From contig NC_031000.1 of assembly GCF_000149955.1 (NCBI RefSeq), positions 1,315,163 to 1,379,162 of the forward strand: a stretch of 64,000 nucleotides of DNA, written 5' to 3'. The translations under genes were made by a program, and so were the position numbers. A model generated the notes under the pieces. That model ran no database searches and was not told the DNA's origin. It was given only the letters and a program-made list of their open reading frames with translations. Of the stretch, positions 58,694 through 64,000 are shown one piece after another (the stretch's first letter is position 1; each line of letters begins with the position of its first letter). This DNA comes from Fusarium oxysporum f. sp. lycopersici 4287 (taxonomy: Eukaryota; Ascomycota; Sordariomycetes; Hypocreales; Nectriaceae).

Positions 58694-59359
58694 CTTAGTT
58701 ATCTTCGCGGAGCGGGCCGATCTGCCTAACAACAACTTAATTCTAATATGGTTTGCGGGGTCAAGCGTGTCACCTTACAATTGAGGAAATATACGACAGC
58801 CAATGATTACCCATTCGCTTCCCCTCACTGCCATGCCGCAATTGTCCTCTCGCATCACTGAGTGACTCGCCGAGCCGCTTTTGAGTTGCTTGCCTGCACT
58901 TGCCAGTCTGTCACAAGTGCCACTGAACGCCTGATAGCCCTGTGCTTCCATCGCTGCGTGGTCAGCTGCCCGCCATTAAGCCCTGCGTTGTCAGTCTATG
59001 CTGAGGGGCTTTTATGGCTGCAGCCGGTCAAGCAAGCCGTTTTGGGGGGTTTGACAAAACCGAAAACGGCCATGGACCAAGGTTGTTTTCTCTTTCCTCG
59101 AACAAGGAATAAACTCTGTCATCCGTAGCTTATCTGCGCTAGCCAATTTGGGGAATCGTCACGCTCTCTAAAAACTGTACTAATCCATAAGGGGAAATCG
59201 TCACGGTCGAGCGGTGACGGCATTGTTTCTTGAGTTTAACAAGCAGCTACAACAAGAATAAACCTAATCATTAAAAAAAAATATCTTAATACTTTCCAAT
59301 GGCTAAGTTTCCGGAAAGAGCTATATAAGATAAGAAATCTTAGTTGTGGTGTTGAAAAC
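58694..59359. other. Intergenic stretch, no gene recognised
   Basis: No supported gene; an 88-codon plus frame at 58862 has no motif. Confidence 0.4.
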
Positions 59360-59518
59360 CTAAGTGCTGATTCCCTCCTGGATTGAGCCAATGAGAGGTG
59401 GTGAATTTCCACTTTTACTGAAGATGGGACGGACAATAGGGATGTAGTCGATAGGTGTGTATTCCAGGATAAAGTCCAAATGCATGACGAACAGATCGTA
59501 AATCCACTGAGCAAGCCC

Positions 59519-62175
59519 TCAAGCCATTGAGTTGGTTGAGGCATTTAAAATTCCATAGCAATACTGAAGTAGTTCCTCTGACACCAGTCGGTCTGGGTGA
59601 TTCTGCGCCAATGTCGTCTCTCTAACCACAACTACATGCTTTAGCAGTTTTACTGCCTCTTCGACCTGTCCGTTGGCTTTGTATGCTCTTGCGAGCTCGT
59701 GCTGCGATGCCAGTCGTGAGGGGTGATTCTCCGCCAATGTCGTCTCTTCAACCGCAACCACATGCTCTAGCATCTCTACTGCCTCTGTCACACGTCCATC
59801 AACAAGCAAGCACCGGCCAGCCCAATAGCCTAATTCACATGGCTCTTCACTCCAGTCATCCTTAAAGGTGCTAAGCAGTTTGATTACATGGGGCAGGTAT
59901 TGCCGCCACAGATCTCGGTTTTCCCAGTCATCCGTGGGAAACACCTCGTTCAGACGCGCTATCGCTGCCTGGCTTTGCTCTTGCTCTGAGTCGTTCTTCG
60001 CAACCCAAGACCTTGTTGCCAGGTGCACCAAACTATGCATGTCGAATGTCTCGCTAGATCCTCGTCTGTTCAGAAATCCATAACCGCATAACGTGCCGAT
60101 CGCTCGAGTCAGTTGTTGCTGTGATTCACCCTTGGGCAGCATCGACTGAGGCACCGCCTTCGGTTCAACGCAAGCCAGAAACACCAGGATGCGCGAGGCA
60201 AGTTCGTCAGCCTTGCGGATCTGGTTAAACGAGATGAACCAGGTAGTGGCCACGGGATCTTGAGACTGCGCATATCTCGTGTCATCTTGGAACTCGGCGC
60301 TTAACAGTTCTATCCTGTCACGATCAGTGTTCTTAAAGAGGTATAGATACTCCATAAGAGTTATCTGGTTTTCGTTTAAGTATGCAGCTGCTTGCGTGAT
60401 GGCTAGTGGAAGATATGTCAGCAACACCAGCAGATCGTTCACGACCTCCTCGTCACTTGGAGAGATCTCCTGGATCAATGCCTCCTTGAAGTATCTCCTT
60501 GCCTCATATCGGCTCATTGCGGGTACTTCGAGAATATGTCGCCCTGCGACCAATACTGCTAATTTTCGGTATCGTGTCGTGAACAGGATTCGTCCTTCGT
60601 CGTTTTGAGGAAGAGACTGGTAGATGCCATTCTCCACGCCCGTTGAACCCATGAGGGTTTGTGCGTCATCGGCATTGTCGACCACAAGAAGCCATTTGCC
60701 CGCACGTTTTGAGCTCAGGTACTGGCGCACCGATTCAGTCACATTGTCGCTATCGGCAGTTGGGATACCAAAAGCATCTGCGATCTGCATGCACGCTTGC
60801 TCGAAGCTGGCGTGGCTCAGCGCTGGCACCCAGAACACCGAGTAGTCCTGCTTGTTCTTCTTGACCCAGTAGGCGAGTTGCAGCGCAATCTGAGTCTTTC
60901 CAATACCCCCAACGCCAACGAGAGCGACTTTCTGCCGTCTTTCCTCAAAGAGTAGACCTTGCAGCTTCGCAAAGACATCATCTCGACCCACGAAGATGTC
61001 GTTTCGTGAAAACGGAACTAGAAAAGCGGGCTGCGTTTGATGCTCATTGAAAGCGCACGCAACTTGGCTCCGGTCGGAAGAATCTTGATTCTGTAACGAG
61101 AGGCTGCTCGCGGAATTTGCAGCTAGGCATGAATTCTCTTCGGCCGCAGTTAGTTACGATCGCGAGAGATGTGGGATAAAATACCTTCATCAAGGGAAGG
61201 AACCCAGAAGCTCAGAAAAGCCTTCGCACAAGCTGCCGCCGTTGCCGCGGCATATCGCTGCCAGACCTTACTTTTATGACTGTCGGCATAGTCGCATGCG
61301 CCTTTAATCACGATAGATGGGAATATGTCCCAAACCCCAGCGCCCTCCATTTCGAAACCAATGACGCCTTCTGTCGCTGCGATTCGGTCGCGATCTTTGC
61401 CAGACTTCATGACCGAGTCTCCGGAGGCCAACAAACCGATGTGGACAGCAGGCGTAGGACAGACCCCGGCAGTCTCTAAGCGGCTTCGCGACACGAGCTC
61501 ACCGTTGCATCCGAGCTGTTTACATGACTTCTGGTCTTCTGTATGGAGGTAAGACGCCTCAAACAGCCGATCTTTTAGAGTACCAGGATACTCAGCACGA
61601 AGCTCTGGATCTTGACGAAGAACATTCAGGTAGTCTGCCATCTTCGCACTTAATTGTCGGCGATGTCGAAGTGTCCTTAGTTTTGCCAGGACTCCCCGTA
61701 TCTGCTGATTCGGTCTGCCTAATGAGTCTAATAACGTATCTTTGCGGACAAAGCGGTCAGGCAGTTGCCGTCCAAAGTCATACTGGATGATGCCGTCACT
61801 GATGATGACATCTCCTAGCAAGATTTCGTCTTTGTCAGGGCTACGGGGGACAACGCCACAGACACCGACGACGAGAGCAAGCCTGATATTCGGAAAACTA
61901 GCTCGGCAGTTGGAGGCTACGACCGCCGCATTAACCTTACCCATCCCCGGCATATACGCGAGGACAACGTTATGGCGGCCGATCACGCCTGCGGAGTAGG
62001 CATTAGGGTCACCTGGATCTTTACCGAAAAGCGGACCGTCATCGTCCCAGTGATGATCGAACAAGGCTTCGATAGCATCAGCCTCAAGGGGTAAAGCGCA
62101 AATAATGGCTATCTCGAAGCCACGACGGTTGTTCGGACGGGGTGGTAGGGGTGGTAGAGGCGATGGCGTTGACAT
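59519..62175 (-). CDS. NLR-like protein: PNP_UDP - NB-ARC - TPR
   Basis: Two exons, complement(59519..61122, 61185..62175), joined by a 62-bp GTATTT...CTAG intron with a CTAAC branch site, give 864 residues. The N-terminus is a purine/uridine-phosphorylase-like domain (FEIAIICALPLEADAIEALF, VVGVCGVVP, GFEMEGAGVWD). The NB-ARC domain follows, with P-loop GVGGIGKT (Lys about 406), Walker B LLVVDNADD and a downstream LPLAITQAAAYL. About two TPR-like units with ENHPSRLASQHELARAYKANG close it; many relatives have more. Such fungal NLRs are thought to act in non-self recognition and programmed cell death (family knowledge). I start at 62175, where the domain family begins; an in-frame ATG at 62310 would add 45 residues resembling a signal peptide, odd for a cytosolic receptor. 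The frame stays open 52 codons past the TGA. Confidence 0.87.
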
Positions 62176-63070
62176 CGTAGAGGTGCGGCTCGATCGAACA
62201 ATCGATGAAATCGGACGAACCTCGAGACCATCGTCTGGAAAATTATCGGCCTCAACGAGGCACCCCAAGAGAACCAGTGCCGAGAGTAGGTAAGAAAAAG
62301 GCAGAAACATCTGAAATTGATAAAGGTATTAGGTAATCGATTAAGCAAAATGTAATAATAGGCATTCAAACCTCTGAAACACAATGAACCCCTACGGCGT
62401 CGCTCACTGGTGGTGGATAGGACTATGAAGTTTGTCTCGTCGAGTATTGCTACACACCGTCGATCGTAGATTAGGAAGGGGAGACAAATCTGAGGCACTC
62501 AGGATTGAGCGGGGAAACGTCAAAACCAGCCCAGCCCTGCGATGCACATCCCTGCTCGTGACTTATTATGTGTCGCTGAAGAAGCTAAACCCCCGGAATA
62601 TCTAACTGTCCGAGTGGCTCTAGGGTAAGCAAATGTTGGGACAATCATCGCCTTTGTTCCTGCTAACTCTTCGTGAGTTCGATAGACTAGATGATGATGT
62701 GTCGCAAGTAGCATTTTCGATTATCATATCCTCAAGTGTGAGGGCTATGAACAAGAATTGGACCTGGAGATTCCATAGGTGATACTTCAATATCGTAAAT
62801 GGATTAGCTACGTGTTATAGGATTGTAAGTTCTAAGCCGAGAAAGTTCTTGACCTTGAGGCGCTAGCTAGTTTGATCCATAACCCAGCCTATTTTTAGCC
62901 CATTTTAGCCTTACTGGTATGACTTGGTATACCGGTAATACCATGATATTGAGATTTCTTTAAACCATACCAAGTCTTGGCGGTATTGACCATACCAATA
63001 CCAATTCATACCACACCATTCCGATCACCGAGCTATCCCGAGCCTCAATGGTAGATTAGGCAAAACAGCA
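62176..63070. other. Upstream region of NLR gene, with GGTA/TACC-rich block
   Basis: Holds a possible extended 5' end of the NLR gene (62176..62310) and a block rich in GGTAT/ATACC at about 62913-63020 in both orientations. No other gene recognised. Confidence 0.45.
62913..63020. repeat. GGTAT / ATACC inverted-repeat cluster
   Basis: TGGTATGACTTGGTATACC at the left and ACCATACCAAGTC at the right are partial inverted copies. ATACCAATACCAATTCATACC follows. It resembles the motif-rich ends of hAT-like or MITE elements, but no boundaries were found. Confidence 0.55.
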
Positions 63071-63857
63071 TCACAACGCTGTGTCCATCATGTCTATGCT
63101 CCATTTCCACAACGTCTCCCTCAGCTCGTCATTCTTAGCGGCTTCTGAGAGCTTGGCCTCGGTGGCGTCCCAGCTATAACCATACCAAAACTTCTCCGAC
63201 AGTGGACCAACGTCAAAATACCTGCCGCTCAACTTCCGTGACGCGATCTCGGGGTCGGTCGTGAGTAGGAGCGTGGTGCGGGCGCCGTCCAGGACGGGGA
63301 TGCTGGTCATTCGCACGACCGACGACGTGAGGAAGGCGATCCAGGGTGGGATGGCGGCGGAATCAGTGGCGGCGGACGTACCTATAGTACCTGGAGTTTG
63401 GAGAAGTCAGCGATGGAGGAGATGGAGGGGTTGGAGGGTAATGACCTGGATTGAGGCAGTTGACGAATATGTTACCTTGTCCAGATTCCTGGAGGTGTTT
63501 GTGAAGAGCGAGGGTAAAGAGGATATTTGCGAGTTTTGAGCGGGCGTATCTAAGTTCTTTGTTAGTGTTAAAATCCTTGTCATATGTGGTTCAAGTTTTT
63601 GGCATTAACAGGAATACCTTTGCAAGCTTGCTTGCACATCCGCTATTGTCTGTAGGCTTGCCAGCCTTTCAACGCGCAGGTCCTTAAAATCAATGATGTC
63701 GCCTGGTACGGCTTTATACATTCGGTGAGCATGAGATGCGACAACGACGATCCTGGCGTCGCCAAAGCGTTTGGACGTTTCCTTGATGAGATCCTGCAGT
63801 TTGTCTTTGTGAGTGATATTTTTAATAACGGATGGAGCAAGGTTGCCCACCAGGCAC
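63071..63857 (-). CDS. Short-chain dehydrogenase/reductase, 3' part
   Basis: Three exons are clear: complement(63071..63390, 63446..63549, 63618..63857), with GT-AG introns of 55 and 68 bp and consistent phases. They encode the middle and end of a classical SDR: RIVVVASHAHRMY (the strand before the catalytic Ser), the catalytic YARSK (Tyr-x3-Lys) spanning the first junction, VNCLNPG after it, then a helix-rich C-terminal end WKWSIDMMDTAL. The Rossmann-fold GxxxGxG part must lie further upstream, in the last 140 bp or beyond the window edge; I could not resolve it. The enzyme would be an NAD(P)-dependent oxidoreductase of the retinol-dehydrogenase-like group; the substrate is unknown. It appears intact as far as visible. 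Confidence 0.82.
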
Positions 63858-64000
63858 CTACCAAGAGGTTGTAAATAAATACAAAGTGTCCGAGATGCTA
63901 AGGTTTGAAATGATTAGCCTCCACCCATCGAGATCGGCAATTTTCCACCACTCTTACGTTGGTCTAATATCGCGTTAGTCATAGGTCACACGTGCAGCAG

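Noticed and set aside
59236..59544. 102-codon minus-strand frame after the NLR
   Set aside because: Alternative frame of the NLR 3' region; the NLR frame itself continues open there and is the better reading.
1..64000. tRNA, rRNA or other structured RNA genes
   Set aside because: I looked for tRNA-like arms and A/B boxes by eye on both strands and found none convincing; a covariance search would be needed to exclude them.

Overview
The window reads as nuclear DNA of a filamentous ascomycete (Pezizomycotina). Introns are short (50-70 bp, GT-AG or occasionally GC-AG, several with a CTAAC-like branch point). The protein families are typical fungal ones: a Zn2Cys6 regulator, an MFS sugar porter, an NLP necrosis-inducing protein, a PNP/NB-ARC NLR, a TPR-CHAT protein, pogo/hAT/MULE transposases and an OrsD zinc-finger protein. 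Many broken genes carry C-to-T or G-to-A nonsense changes, which resembles repeat-induced point mutation (RIP) followed by decay. The stretch looks like an accessory, transposon-rich compartment. I cannot name the species.

Layout. 0.6-2.0 kb: intact five-exon integral membrane protein (-). 2.5 kb: a 100-N gap. 3.7-5.5 kb: intact type-B carboxylesterase. 7.3-8.5 kb: C2H2 regulator pseudogene. 10.9-12.4 kb: dead pogo-type transposase. 13.4-19.3 kb: three decaying metabolic genes, namely an AMP-binding ligase, a second carboxylesterase and an HSL-like hydrolase. 19.45-20.05 kb: a small hAT element with perfect target duplication. 20.7-21.3 kb: Ras-like GTPase remnant abutting a MULE (21.3-23.2 kb) that is cut by an LTR. 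23.7-28.2 kb: intact Zn2Cys6 regulator followed by an intact sugar transporter, probably one regulatory module. 31.25-32.07 kb: intact NLP gene.

32.2-51.6 kb is nested mobile DNA. It holds three full-length pogo-like elements (2.2 kb each, TA target sites, all inactivated), a RecQ-like helicase fragment split by one of them, two copies of an OrsD-type zinc-finger protein (one with a recognisable tyrosine-recombinase domain), a small TG...CA element with perfect 5-bp target duplications, another decayed pogo-type transposase, and a TPR-CHAT pseudogene.

51.6-64 kb: a conserved fungal hypothetical gene (gp1-like, -), a decayed hAT transposase, an apparently intact PNP-NB-ARC-TPR NLR gene (-), and the 3' part of a short-chain dehydrogenase (-).

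The most interesting items are the OrsD/tyrosine-recombinase gene and its nearby RecQ-like helicase fragment (possibly one mobile system), the two NLR/CHAT-type immunity-like genes, the repeated 13-bp CGG-T-CCG palindrome found upstream of the sugar transporter, and the TG...CA element. All family calls come from reading translated motifs by eye. No database search was possible.
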